A DNA stretch of 64,000 nucleotides from Burkholderiaceae bacterium. GTDB lineage: Bacteria; Pseudomonadota; Gammaproteobacteria; Burkholderiales; Burkholderiaceae_E. Below are positions 13,784-22,561 of the stretch, piece by piece (position 1 is the first letter of the stretch; every line of letters begins with the position of its first letter). The notes below the pieces were generated by a model. That model saw only the letters and a list, made by a program, of their open reading frames with translations. It did not search any database and was not told the DNA's origin. Location of the stretch: NCBI GenBank assembly GCA_023954015.1, contig JAMLIS010000003.1, positions 248,001-312,000 of the forward strand, read 5' to 3'. The position numbers and the translations under genes are program-made.

Positions 13784-14134
13784 ATGACCTTGTCCATACT
13801 ACGATCGTTCGTGCTCGCCGGCGCCGCCGCCCTGACCACTCTCGCACCGGGCGCGTACGCTGCGCCGAGCGTGCAGATCGAAGCGCCGGCCGACGGGGCG
13901 AAGCTCGATGCGATGGAACAGAACCGCCTCGTCTACGAGGTCGATCCGGGGCCCCGGGGCGATCACGTGCACGTCTACGTCGACGGCAAGGAGGTCGGCA
14001 TCCTGCGCCAGCGCAAGGGCAGCTACACGCTCGAAACGCTCGCGCCGGGGACGCACCAGTTGTGCGTGAAGATCGTCAACAAGGCGCACACGCCGATCGG
14101 CGTCGAGCAGTGCGTGAAGGTCGCCGTCGAGTGA
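13784..14134 (+). CDS. Small exported beta-sandwich-like protein
   Basis: A 116-aa protein with a clear signal peptide (hydrophobic stretch about residues 8-26, cleavage near AYA-AP). The mature part is about 90 residues and looks like one Ig-like or DUF4399-like beta domain: IEAPADGAKL, then GDHVHVYVDGKEVGIL, a short acidic/basic hairpin and LAPGTHQLCVKIV. Two cysteines (LCVKI and EQCVKV) could form a disulfide. A run of G just before the ATG serves as ribosome binding site. It is divergent from acnA across an 81-base gap. Function unknown; extracytoplasmic location is inferred from the signal peptide. Confidence 0.75.
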   Translation: MTLSILRSFVLAGAAALTTLAPGAYAAPSVQIEAPADGAKLDAMEQNRLVYEVDPGPRGDHVHVYVDGKEVGILRQRKGSYTLETLAPGTHQLCVKIVNKAHTPIGVEQCVKVAVE

Positions 14135-14193
14135 CAGGCGGCCGAACGACGGGCGGGTGAACCGTCCCGGCCACCGACTCCGCGGCGTCGCAC

Positions 14194-14598
14194 ATGGAAA
14201 ACCTGGCCTACGCGCTCGTGCAACTCGTCCACAATTTCGGTGCGGTCGCCGTCACCGCGGCGCCGATCGTCGCATTGCGGCCGGCCGACGCCTCGATCGG
14301 CGACCGCACGCTCGCCGGGCTCGTCGTCGTCGCGTGGGCCCTGCAGATCGCCAGCGGCATCTCCTTCGGGCTGACGAGCCTGCACTATTACGGCGTGTTG
14401 CCCGACCTGGGCGCGACCGCGCAGGCGGCCCTCGTGGTCAAGGTGTCGTGCGCCGTCGGCGGGTTGGCGCTGTCGGCGCTGCTGCTCGCGCGCGGCGCGC
14501 GCTGGAGCGCACGCGCGCACGACCGCAGCTGGCGCACGCTCGCCGGGCTCGGCGCGACCGCCCTTGCCGGCGCCGCCGTGCTGCGCTGGTTCTCCTGA
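14194..14598 (+). CDS. Small four-helix membrane protein of unknown function
   Basis: A 134-aa hydrophobic protein with about four predicted membrane spans: one near the N-terminus (NFGAVAVTAAPIVAL), one over GLVVVAWALQIASGI, one over AALVVKVSCAVGGLALSALLLA, and one near the C-terminus (LAGLGATALAGAAVL). It lies 59 bases after the small exported protein on the same strand and may be co-transcribed. I do not recognise the family. Codon use and GC match the surroundings, so it is probably native. Confidence 0.65.
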   Translation: MENLAYALVQLVHNFGAVAVTAAPIVALRPADASIGDRTLAGLVVVAWALQIASGISFGLTSLHYYGVLPDLGATAQAALVVKVSCAVGGLALSALLLARGARWSARAHDRSWRTLAGLGATALAGAAVLRWFS

Positions 14599-14637
14599 TT
14601 CTTCGCGTACGCGCGACGTCGGCGATCGCCCGACGCG

Positions 14638-16284
14638 TCAGGCCGTCTCCGGCAGCCGGTAGTCGGCGAACTGCTCGCGCAGCTTCGTCTTCAGGACCTT
14701 GCCGGTGGCCCCCAGCGGGATCTGCTCGACGAACTGCACGTCGTCGGGCGTCCACCACTTCGCGATCTTGCCCTCGTAATACGCGATCAACTCGTCGCGC
14801 GTGACCTGCGCGTCGGGCTTCTTCACGACGACGAGCAACGGGCGCTCGTCCCACTTCGGATGCGCTACGCCGATGACGGCGGCATTGGCCACGGCCGGAT
14901 GCGCGAGGGCGAGGTTCTCCAGCTCGATCGAGCTGATCCATTCGCCGCCCGACTTGATGACGTCCTTGCTGCGATCGGTGATCTGCATGTAGCCGTCGGC
15001 GTCGATCGTCGCGACGTCGCCCGTGGGGAACCAGCCGCGGCCGTCGGCGTCGTAGTGCAGCGGATCGCCGCCCTCGCCGCGGAAGTATTCCTTGACGACC
15101 CACGGGCCGCGCACCATCAGGTTGCCGAAGGTCTTGCCGTCCCACGGCAGGTCGTTGTCCGCGTCGTCGACGATCTTCATGTCGACGCCGAAGATCACGT
15201 GGCCCTGCTTCTCGAGCAGCTTCTGCTGCGCCGCCTCGGGCAGCTTCAGGTGCTTGTTCTGCAGCTTGCAGAGCGTGCCCAGCGGGGACATCTCGGTCAT
15301 GCCCCAGGCGTGGATGACCTCGACGCCGTACTCCTCGCGGAAGGTGCGGATCATCGCGGGCGGGCACGCCGAACCGCCGATCACCGTGCGCTGCAACGTC
15401 GAGAACTTCGCGCCCGCCTGCTTCATGTGCTGCAGCAGTCCGAGCCAGACGGTGGGCACGCCGGCCGAATAGGTGACGCCCTCGGCCTCGAACAACTCGT
15501 AGAGCGACTTGCCGTCGAGCTGCGCCCCGGGGAAGACGAGCTTGGCGCCGACCAGCGGCGCCGAGTACGGAATGCCCCACGCGTTGACGTGGAACATCGG
15601 CACGACCGGCAGGATCGAGTCGCGCGACGACGCCCCCATCGCGTCGGGCAGCGCCGACCCGTAGGCGTGCAGCACCGTGGAGCGGTGCGTGTACATCGCG
15701 CCCTTCGGGTTGCCGGTCGTACCCGACGTGTAGCACAGGCCGACCGCGGTGCGCTCGTCGATCTGCGGCCATTCGAAGTCCTCGTTGCCTTGCCCGAGGA
15801 AGCTCTCGTAGTTGACCAGGTTCGCGAGCTTGTCGGACTTCGGCTGTCGATCGACGTCGCACATCGCGATCCAGCTCTTCACGTTCGGGCAGTGCTCGGC
15901 GATCGCCTCGACGATCGGCAGGAACGTGAGATCGAAGGCCAGGTGCACGTCGCCGGCGTGGTTGATGATCCAGGCGATCTGCTGCGGATGCAGCCGCGGA
16001 TTCAGCGTGTGGATGACGGCGCCCATGCCGCCCACTGCGTAGTAGAGCTCGAGGTGCCGGTACCCGTTCCAGGCGAGCGTCGCGACCCGGTCGCCGATGC
16101 CCACCCCGTTGCGCACGAACGCATCGGCAAGCCTGCGAGCGCGTCGCTCGCAGTCGGCGTAGGTATAGCGGTGCAGGTCGCCCTCGACGCGTCGCGACAC
16201 GACTTCCGTGTCGCCGAAGTGACGCGCCGCATGCTGCAGGATGCCCGACACGAGCAGCGGCATGTCCATCATCAAGCCTTGCAT
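14638..16284 (-). CDS. Acyl-CoA synthetase (AMP-forming, medium/long-chain type)
   Basis: A 548-aa ANL-superfamily ligase that makes acyl-CoA from a carboxylic acid, ATP and CoA. The phosphate-binding motif [11 protein letters not shown] is at about residue 180, the aromatic/acid motif is [10 protein letters not shown], and the C-terminal hinge and catalytic Lys region are [26 protein letters not shown] and [14 protein letters not shown]. Length and layout match the FadD3/AlkK-like group that includes DmdB. The ATG at 16282-16284 follows a strong AGGAGAAGGGG; the longer open frame upstream has no such site. It is convergent with the preceding small membrane gene and divergent from msrB. Confidence 0.92.
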   Translation of the reverse strand: MQGLMMDMPLLVSGILQHAARHFGDTEVVSRRVEGDLHRYTYADCERRARRLADAFVRNGVGIGDRVATLAWNGYRHLELYYAVGGMGAVIHTLNPRLHPQQIAWIINHAGDVHLAFDLTFLPIVEAIAEHCPNVKSWIAMCDVDRQPKSDKLANLVNYESFLGQGNEDFEWPQIDERTAVGLCYTSGTTGNPKGAMYTHRSTVLHAYGSALPDAMGASSRDSILPVVPMFHVNAWGIPYSAPLVGAKLVFPGAQLDGKSLYELFEAEGVTYSAGVPTVWLGLLQHMKQAGAKFSTLQRTVIGGSACPPAMIRTFREEYGVEVIHAWGMTEMSPLGTLCKLQNKHLKLPEAAQQKLLEKQGHVIFGVDMKIVDDADNDLPWDGKTFGNLMVRGPWVVKEYFRGEGGDPLHYDADGRGWFPTGDVATIDADGYMQITDRSKDVIKSGGEWISSIELENLALAHPAVANAAVIGVAHPKWDERPLLVVVKKPDAQVTRDELIAYYEGKIAKWWTPDDVQFVEQIPLGATGKVLKTKLREQFADYRLPETA

Positions 16285-16475
16285 GTCCCCTTCTCCTGAT
16301 CCTCGTTGTTCCGGTTTGCGCCGGTTCAGGGGAATTCTAGTGCAGTGTTTCGTGCCCGGCGCCGCCCGCCACGAAACCCGGCACGCGCGTTCGACGGGCT
16401 CCGCCCGGGGCCTGGGCGGCCGCCGTCCTAGAATGCTTCGATCGACGAGCAATCCAGGCCGGAGGCCAGTCCCCG

Positions 16476-16934
16476 ATGAGGAGTCCGAACCCCGAAGCAC
16501 CGCGCCGCGTCGAGAAGACCGACGAGCAATGGCGCGCCGAACTGTCGCCCGAGGAATACGCGATCGCGCGACGCGGCTCGACCGAGCGCGCTTTCACCGG
16601 GCGCTACCATGACCACCACGAGGCGGGACGCTACGTCTGCGTGTGCTGCGGCACGCCGCTGTTCGCGTCGGAACGGAAATACGAATCGGGCAGCGGATGG
16701 CCCAGCTGGTGGGCGCCGATCGACGAAGCGAACCTGGCGCAGCGCGTCGACACGAGCCATGGAATGCGCCGCGTCGAGGTCCTGTGCGCGGCCTGCGATG
16801 CGCACCTCGGACACGTCTTCGAAGACGGACCGCCGCCTACCGGCCTGCGCTACTGCATCAATTCCGCGTCGCTGCGCTTCGAGCCCGGGGCGCAGCAGGA
16901 GCCGGGCGGGGACCGGCCGGCCGGTGCGAAGTGA
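16476..16934 (+). CDS. msrB: Peptide-methionine (R)-S-oxide reductase
   Basis: A 152-aa MsrB that reduces methionine-R-sulfoxide in proteins. The structural zinc pairs are CVCCG and CAACDAH, the substrate loop is GSGWPSW, and the catalytic Cys is in [11 protein letters not shown] near residue 127. Length is normal, with a short proline/glycine-rich tail. The gene is divergent from the acyl-CoA synthetase, and the 167-bp palindrome begins 26 bases after its stop codon. Confidence 0.95.
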   Translation: MRSPNPEAPRRVEKTDEQWRAELSPEEYAIARRGSTERAFTGRYHDHHEAGRYVCVCCGTPLFASERKYESGSGWPSWWAPIDEANLAQRVDTSHGMRRVEVLCAACDAHLGHVFEDGPPPTGLRYCINSASLRFEPGAQQEPGGDRPAGAK

Positions 16935-16960
16935 ACGCATCCGGCCCCTTCGGGAAAAGA

Positions 16961-17127
16961 CTCAGAACGTGTGAACCAATCGGCCGTGACCGGAAAGCGC
17001 GCCAGGAAGCGTCCGATCGAGGCGCAAAGCGCAGCCATATCGGTAGATATGGCGAGCATTTGCAACGAAGAGCGGGCGCTTCCTGGCGCGCGAGACGGGC
17101 ATGGACGATTGGTTCACACGTTCTCAG
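16961..17127 (+). repeat. 167-bp nested imperfect palindrome
   Basis: The outer arms 16961-16982 and 17106-17127 are inverted copies that differ at one position of 22 (shared core AGAACGTGTGAACCAATCG). Inside them, 16997-17011 (GCGCGCCAGGAAGCG) pairs perfectly with 17077-17091. At the centre GCCATATC (17034-17041) pairs with GATATGGC (17046-17053) across a four-base loop. All three pairs share the same centre near 17044. It sits between msrB and a small minus-strand gene whose stop codon lies in the right arm. Size and end structure resemble a MITE or REP-type element; there is no T-run to make it a simple terminator. Confidence 0.85.
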
Positions 17128-17252
17128 CTGCGCTTGACCTTCTCGAGCATGCGGAAAATCGGGCGCTTCGAGCCGTTGAAGAGCCGCTTGAGCGACTTGG
17201 GAAGGCAGCGCCGCTCGAGCGTGTTGCGGCGATTTCGGGTACGTTCGGCCAT
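17124..17252 (-). CDS. Probable 42-aa highly basic protein
   Basis: The frame starts at the ATG 17250-17252 and ends with TGA at 17124-17126. It is preceded by GGAGGT four bases before the ATG, one of the best ribosome binding sites in the window. The product, MAERTRNRRNTL...EKVKRS, has 15 Arg/Lys in 42 residues and one Cys; it resembles small nucleic-acid-binding or ribosome-associated proteins in composition, but I recognise no family. It is divergent from yciB, and its stop codon lies inside the right arm of the 167-bp palindrome. Confidence 0.55.
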   Translation of the reverse strand: MAERTRNRRNTLERRCLPKSLKRLFNGSKRPIFRMLEKVKRS

Positions 17253-17290
17253 CGATACCTCCAGCGAATCCGCGATCATATACTGAGCCG

Positions 17291-17827
17291 ATGAAACTGC
17301 TCTTCGACCTGTTTCCCGTCGTCCTGTTCTTCGTCGCGTACAAGGTCGCCGACATCTACGTAGCCACCGGTGTGGCGATCGTCGCGAGCATCGGGCAGAT
17401 CGGCTGGCTCCTCGCGCGACGCAAGCGGGTCGAAGCGATGCAGTGGACGAGCCTGGCGATCATCGTCCTGTTCGGCGGCCTCACGCTGGTGCTGCAGGAC
17501 GAGACCTTCATCAAGTGGAAGCCCACGGTGCTGTACGGCCTGTTCGCGCTGGTCCTGGCCGGCGCGCAGTTCGCGTTCCGTCGCAACCTGATCCGCGCGG
17601 CAATGGGCGGCAAGATCGCGCTGCCCGATGCGGTCTGGTCGCGGCTGAACGCCGTCTGGGTGGCGTTCTTCCTCGCGATGGCGGCGTTGAACCTGTTCGT
17701 CGCCTACCGGTTCCCGACCGAAACCTGGGTCGAGTTCAAGCTGTTCGGCACGACGGGGCTGACGCTCGCCTTCGTGCTCGTGCAGGCGTTGTACGTCGGT
17801 CGCCACGTGCAGGAGGAAAGCCAGTGA
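17291..17827 (+). CDS. yciB: Septation protein A / inner-membrane protein YciB
   Basis: A 178-aa polytopic protein of the YciB/IspZ family, which affects cell envelope synthesis and septation. The N-terminal MKLLFDLFPVVLFFVAYK and the C-terminal WVEFKLFGTTGLTLAFVLVQ are family signatures, with about five membrane spans between. Length is normal. Its TGA overlaps the GTG start of the following bolA-like gene, and the peptidyl-prolyl isomerase follows, an order common in Burkholderiales. Confidence 0.94.
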   Translation: MKLLFDLFPVVLFFVAYKVADIYVATGVAIVASIGQIGWLLARRKRVEAMQWTSLAIIVLFGGLTLVLQDETFIKWKPTVLYGLFALVLAGAQFAFRRNLIRAAMGGKIALPDAVWSRLNAVWVAFFLAMAALNLFVAYRFPTETWVEFKLFGTTGLTLAFVLVQALYVGRHVQEESQ

Positions 17828-18120
17828 CGCGTCCGACGCTCGCCGAGCTCCACGAGCGCCTGTCCAATGCGTTTCCGGGCGCGCAGATCGAGTTGCGCGA
17901 CGACAGCGGCCTTCATGTCGGGCACGCGGGAGCGGCGGGTGGTGCCGGGCACTTCCACGTCCGGATCGTCAGCGAGCGCTTCGACGGATTGCGCACCGTG
18001 CTGCGCCATCGCCTCGTGTATGATGCCGTGCACGACTGGATGCCGCAGCGCATTCACGCGCTGGCGATCGAAGCCCTCACGCCCATCGAAAGACCCGCCG
18101 GTACTTCCGCACGAGCCTGA
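17824..18120 (+). CDS. BolA-family protein
   Basis: A 98-aa BolA-like protein starting at the GTG 17824-17826, which overlaps the yciB stop codon (GTGA). The fold-defining segments are present: an N-terminal helix (TLAELHERLSNAF), IELRDDSGLHVGHAG, HFHVRIVSERFDGLRTVLRHRLVYDAV and a final helix with IHALAIEAL. His in the HVGH and FHV segments could ligate a 2Fe-2S cluster shared with a monothiol glutaredoxin, as in known BolA members. Likely an iron-sulfur trafficking or stress-related factor, encoded with yciB and the foldase. Confidence 0.88.
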   Translation: MTRPTLAELHERLSNAFPGAQIELRDDSGLHVGHAGAAGGAGHFHVRIVSERFDGLRTVLRHRLVYDAVHDWMPQRIHALAIEALTPIERPAGTSARA

Positions 18121-18194
18121 GCCGCCTTTCCGCGGCCGTCCCGCCGATCCGCGCAGTCCTGCGCATCGCCTTCATGCCTGTACGAGGATCCCTC

Positions 18195-18986
18195 ATGCCG
18201 CACCGGAACCGTTCGCTGCGTCTTGCGCGGACCGCAGCGCTCGCGCTGCTTCCGATCGCTTCGTTCGCCTTTGCGCAGAACGCCGCCGTCGTCAACAACA
18301 AGCCGATTCCCAAGGAAAAGGTCGACGAATTCGTCCAGGTGCTCGCTGCACAGGGGCGCCCCGACACGCCCGAGCTGCGCGCGGCCGTGCGCGACGAGCT
18401 GATCGCGCGCGAACTCTTCGTCCAGGAGGCCGAGAAGAAGGGGCTGGCGCGCAGCGCCGACGTGCAGCGGCAGCTGGAGAACACGCGCCAGGAGATCCTG
18501 ATTCGCGCGACGATCCGCGATTACCTGAAGACGCACCCGATCACGGACGCGGAGATCCAGGCCGAATACGACCGGGTCGCCGCCCAAGGTGCCGAGAAGG
18601 AATACCGGCCGAGTCATATCCTCGTCGAAACCGAGGACGAAGCGAAGGCGATCATCGCGCAGCTGAAGAAGGGCGCGAAGTTCGAGGAGCTGGCGAAGAA
18701 GTCGAAGGACCCGGGCTCGGCGCAGAGCGGCGGCGATCTCGACTGGAACACGCCCGGCACCTTCGTGAAGGAGTTCTCCGACGCGATGGTCAAGCTCGAC
18801 AAGGGCAAGTACACCGAGACGCCGGTGAAGTCGCAGTTCGGCTGGCACGTCATCCGGCTCGACGATATACGCGAGGCGAAGGCGCCGCCGCTCGAACAGG
18901 TCCGTCCGCAGATCCAGCAGGAGCTCGAGCGCAAGCGCGTGCAGCAGTTGCAGCAGGATCTGCGCGCGAAGGCGAAAATCCAGTAG
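18195..18986 (+). CDS. Periplasmic peptidyl-prolyl cis-trans isomerase (PpiC/parvulin type)
   Basis: A 263-aa secreted foldase. The signal peptide covers about residues 1-27 (LARTAALALLPIASFAFA, then QNAAVV). A SurA-like N-terminal helical region (KEKVDEFVQVLAAQGR) is followed by one parvulin domain: YRPSHILVETEDEA, AKKSKDPGSAQSGGDLDW and FGWHVIRLDD. The C-terminal helix is rich in Gln and basic residues. I chose the ATG at 18195-18197 because GAGG lies seven bases upstream; an in-frame ATG at 18174 would add seven residues before the signal. A strong terminator follows 17 bases after the stop. Confidence 0.92.
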   Translation: MPHRNRSLRLARTAALALLPIASFAFAQNAAVVNNKPIPKEKVDEFVQVLAAQGRPDTPELRAAVRDELIARELFVQEAEKKGLARSADVQRQLENTRQEILIRATIRDYLKTHPITDAEIQAEYDRVAAQGAEKEYRPSHILVETEDEAKAIIAQLKKGAKFEELAKKSKDPGSAQSGGDLDWNTPGTFVKEFSDAMVKLDKGKYTETPVKSQFGWHVIRLDDIREAKAPPLEQVRPQIQQELERKRVQQLQQDLRAKAKIQ

Positions 18987-19003
18987 TCGCCGGCTCCGAT
19001 CGG

Positions 19004-19034
19004 AAAGAAGCCCGGCCGTTGCCCGGGCTTCTTT
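19004..19034 (+). terminator. Rho-independent terminator, probably bidirectional
   Basis: AAAGAAGCCCGG (19004-19015) pairs perfectly with CCGGGCTTCTTT (19023-19034) across a seven-base loop. The GC core is flanked by A on one side and T on the other, so it can end both the plus-strand foldase transcript and the minus-strand BON/CBS transcript that converges on it. Confidence 0.85.
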
Positions 19035-19093
19035 CGTGTGCGAGCGCGAAGGCCGCCGCGGTTCCGCCGCGGACTGGCGCTGTCGGCGCCTGT

Positions 19094-20191
19094 TCAGTGA
19101 CGCGGCGATCCCGGTGAAGCGGTCGAGGCAGGGTTCGTTCCGGTGACCGTCGCACCCGCGGACGGGGTGGAGATCTCCTCGAGCGCATCCTGCACTTCGT
19201 CGCCCGAGCGCTGCACCGCCATGTCGCCCAGCGAGATGATGCCGGTCAGCCTGTGGTCGCGATCGACGACGGGTATGCGGCGCACCTGCCGGTCGCCCAT
19301 CTTGTCGAGCACGTCGGCGACGTCGTCGTCCTCGTAGCACCAGAACACCTCGGCGGTCATCGCCTGCGACGCCTTCGTCGCGTCGACCGGCAGTCCGTCG
19401 GCGACGACGCGCAGCGCGATGTCGCGGTCGGTGACCATGCCCTGCAGGCGTTGTCCGTCGCACACCGGAACCGAGCCGATGTCGGCGTCCTTCATGATCT
19501 GCGCGGCGCGTTGCACGCTGTCGTTCGGCGACACCGTGATCGGTTCTCGCGTCATCACGTCGCGCGCCTTCGTCCCCGACTCGAAGCCGAACAGTTGACC
19601 CCAGAAACCGCGCGAGCCTTGCGCCTCGTCGCGACGCACGCGAATCTGGTTGTCGACGTCGCGCACGCCGGCGCTGTCGTCGGCGACATCCTCGATCCGA
19701 TGCTTGTCGCTGCGTTGGACCACGCTGCCGGTCAGCCTGACCGTACCCTGCTCTACCGACACACTGACGTCGGAGACGTCCACGTCGTCGAGCGCGGCGA
19801 GTCGTTCGCAGACGTCCTCGCGGATGCGCTCGTCCGAGCGCTGCCAGTTGCGCGGTCCGCGGTTTCGGCTGCGATGTTGCATCGCAAATCGCGGGGGTGA
19901 GTCGTAGCCGCGTGCGGCCGGGTAGTCCGTCGCGTATCCGGTTGCATATCGGTTCTCGTCGCGTCGCTCGTCCCGTTCGCGCTGCCAGGATTCCTGCGAG
20001 CCGTAGCGCGATCCCCTCGGCTGCTGGGCCGACTGCGCGAAGCCGCTGCCGGCGCGTTGCATCGGATGCGTCCGGAAGCGGCCCTCGTCGAGATCGCCGG
20101 TGTCTTCGCCCGGGTAGGCTGACTGCTGCGCGGTGGCGCGCGGGCGCGCGTCGGAATCGCGGCGTCCGTTGCTGTACGGATTGCGTGCCAT
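19094..20191 (-). CDS. BON-domain and CBS-pair protein with long disordered N-terminus
   Basis: A 365-aa protein in three parts. Residues 1 to about 115 are low-complexity, rich in Arg, Asp, Gln, Ser and Tyr, and probably disordered. A BON domain follows (EDVCERLAALDDVDVS to VDNQIRV). The C-terminal part holds two CBS motifs (KARDVMTREPITVSPNDSV and ASQAMTAEVFWCYEDDDV), which usually bind adenine nucleotides. There is no signal peptide. The ATG at 20189-20191 follows GAGGAGG. BON plus CBS is a known combination in stress-associated bacterial proteins; the role here is not known. Confidence 0.85.
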   Translation of the reverse strand: MARNPYSNGRRDSDARPRATAQQSAYPGEDTGDLDEGRFRTHPMQRAGSGFAQSAQQPRGSRYGSQESWQRERDERRDENRYATGYATDYPAARGYDSPPRFAMQHRSRNRGPRNWQRSDERIREDVCERLAALDDVDVSDVSVSVEQGTVRLTGSVVQRSDKHRIEDVADDSAGVRDVDNQIRVRRDEAQGSRGFWGQLFGFESGTKARDVMTREPITVSPNDSVQRAAQIMKDADIGSVPVCDGQRLQGMVTDRDIALRVVADGLPVDATKASQAMTAEVFWCYEDDDVADVLDKMGDRQVRRIPVVDRDHRLTGIISLGDMAVQRSGDEVQDALEEISTPSAGATVTGTNPASTASPGSPRH

Positions 20192-20283
20192 GGATCGTTC
20201 CTCCTCGAATGAAGCCGGGCGCACCGCACGGGCCGCCCACGAACCTTCGAGGCAGCAAGGGGGGAACCCGGGGAGGGGTCGGC

Positions 20284-21348
<1,065 letters not shown>

Positions 21349-21422
21349 CTAGCACCCGCCCGTCGACGACCGGTTGCCGTATGCTTCGACGATCTTTCGT
21401 CGAGTCGGTGCGGAAGTCGATT

Positions 21423-21470
21423 ATGAATGCAACGATCTATCACAATCCGTCGTGCAGCACCTCACGCGAG
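21423..21470 (+). pseudogene. 5' remnant of an ArsC-family arsenate reductase gene
   Basis: ATG at 21423 with a GGAAG-type site upstream starts MNATIYHNPSCSTSRE, an almost exact match to the ArsC N-terminus, including the catalytic Cys and the YHNPxCxxSR signature. After residue 16 the similarity stops in all frames, and the open frame runs on as unrelated Arg-rich sequence into the ada start. Only the start region of the gene is left, as after a deletion or rearrangement. It lies between the divergent alkyltransferase-TadA and ada genes. Confidence 0.55.
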
Positions 21471-21544
21471 GTGCGACCCACCGCAAGAATCGGAGTGCGC
21501 CGGCGCACGATGCCCTCTATCGTCGCTGCATGGAAGGAAGAATC

Positions 21545-22486
21545 ATGGAACCGACGATGAACGCGGCCCTGCTCCCGCCGCACCCCGCGACGCCCGGTGC
21601 CGACACTGCGCTGCCTCTGCCGCCGGGCGTCGATCGTCGCCGGCGCACCGCGTCGAAGGCGCAGCGTGCCGCATGGGTCGCCGAGGCGTGCCGGCGCATC
21701 GAAACGGCCGACACCGTTCCCGACCTCGCCTTGCTCGCCGCGCAAGCGGGAATGAGTCCCCATCACTTCCATCGCGCTTTCAAGGCGACGGTGGGACTGA
21801 CGCCGAGGGCCTACGCCATCGCGCATCGAGCGCGCCGCCTGCGCAGTGCGCTGGGCGAGACTGCGACGATCACCGAAGCGATGTACCGCGCCGGCTTCGG
21901 GTCGAGCAGCCGCCTGTACGAGGCATCCGACGCCATGCTGGGGATGCCGCCGAGCACCTGGCGCGAAGGCGGCCGCAACACCGAGATCCGCTTCGCCGTG
22001 GGACAGTGCTCGCTCGGCGCGATCGCAGTCGCGCAGACGACGCGTGGCGTGTGCGCGATCCTGCTGGGCGACGATCCGGAGGCGCTCGTGCGCGAACTGC
22101 AGGACCAGTTCCCGCTTGCGCATCTGCTCGGCGGCGATGCCGGCTTCGAGCGCACGGTCGCGCAGGTGATCGGCTTCGTCGAGGCGCCGCGACTCGGACT
22201 CGACCTGCCGCTCGATGTGCGCGGCACGGCGTTCCAGCAACGCGTGTGGCAGGCGTTGCGCGCGATTCCGCCGGGCGAGACGCTCACCTATGCGCAGATC
22301 GCGGAGCGGATCGGCGCGCCTCGCGCCGTGCGCGCCGTCGGACAGGCGTGCGCAGCGAATCGCATCGCGGTGGCGATTCCGTGCCATCGGGTGGTGCGGC
22401 GCGATCGGGACCTCTCGGGCTATCGCTGGGGCGTCGAACGCAAGCGGGCGCTGCTCGAGCGCGAGGCGGGCGCGCGCGTCGGATGA
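21545..22486 (+). CDS. ada: Ada-like AraC-type regulator fused to O6-alkylguanine-DNA alkyltransferase
   Basis: A 313-aa protein. An AraC-type helix-turn-helix region (about residues 40-135; LALLAAQAGMSPHHFHRAFKA and ITEAMYRAGFGSSSRLYE) is followed by an alkyltransferase domain with the acceptor Cys in AIPCHRVVR near residue 280. The N-terminal zinc domain of classical Ada, whose Cys takes methyl from phosphotriesters to switch on transcription, is absent: only about 40 residues precede the HTH. GGAAGGAAG lies just before the ATG at 21545. It is divergent from the alkyltransferase-TadA gene, which it might regulate. Confidence 0.9.
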   Translation: MEPTMNAALLPPHPATPGADTALPLPPGVDRRRRTASKAQRAAWVAEACRRIETADTVPDLALLAAQAGMSPHHFHRAFKATVGLTPRAYAIAHRARRLRSALGETATITEAMYRAGFGSSSRLYEASDAMLGMPPSTWREGGRNTEIRFAVGQCSLGAIAVAQTTRGVCAILLGDDPEALVRELQDQFPLAHLLGGDAGFERTVAQVIGFVEAPRLGLDLPLDVRGTAFQQRVWQALRAIPPGETLTYAQIAERIGAPRAVRAVGQACAANRIAVAIPCHRVVRRDRDLSGYRWGVERKRALLEREAGARVG

Positions 22487-22561
22487 CTCATGGAGCGCGC
22501 CGCTGATCCACTGTTGGCGGGCGAAACGAATCATGACGATCGGGCCGGATTCCGCCTGCGC

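Noticed and set aside
16961..17127. Palindrome as a library-preparation chimera
   Set aside because: Arms are imperfect and spacers differ, unlike the exact inverted copies that such artefacts give.
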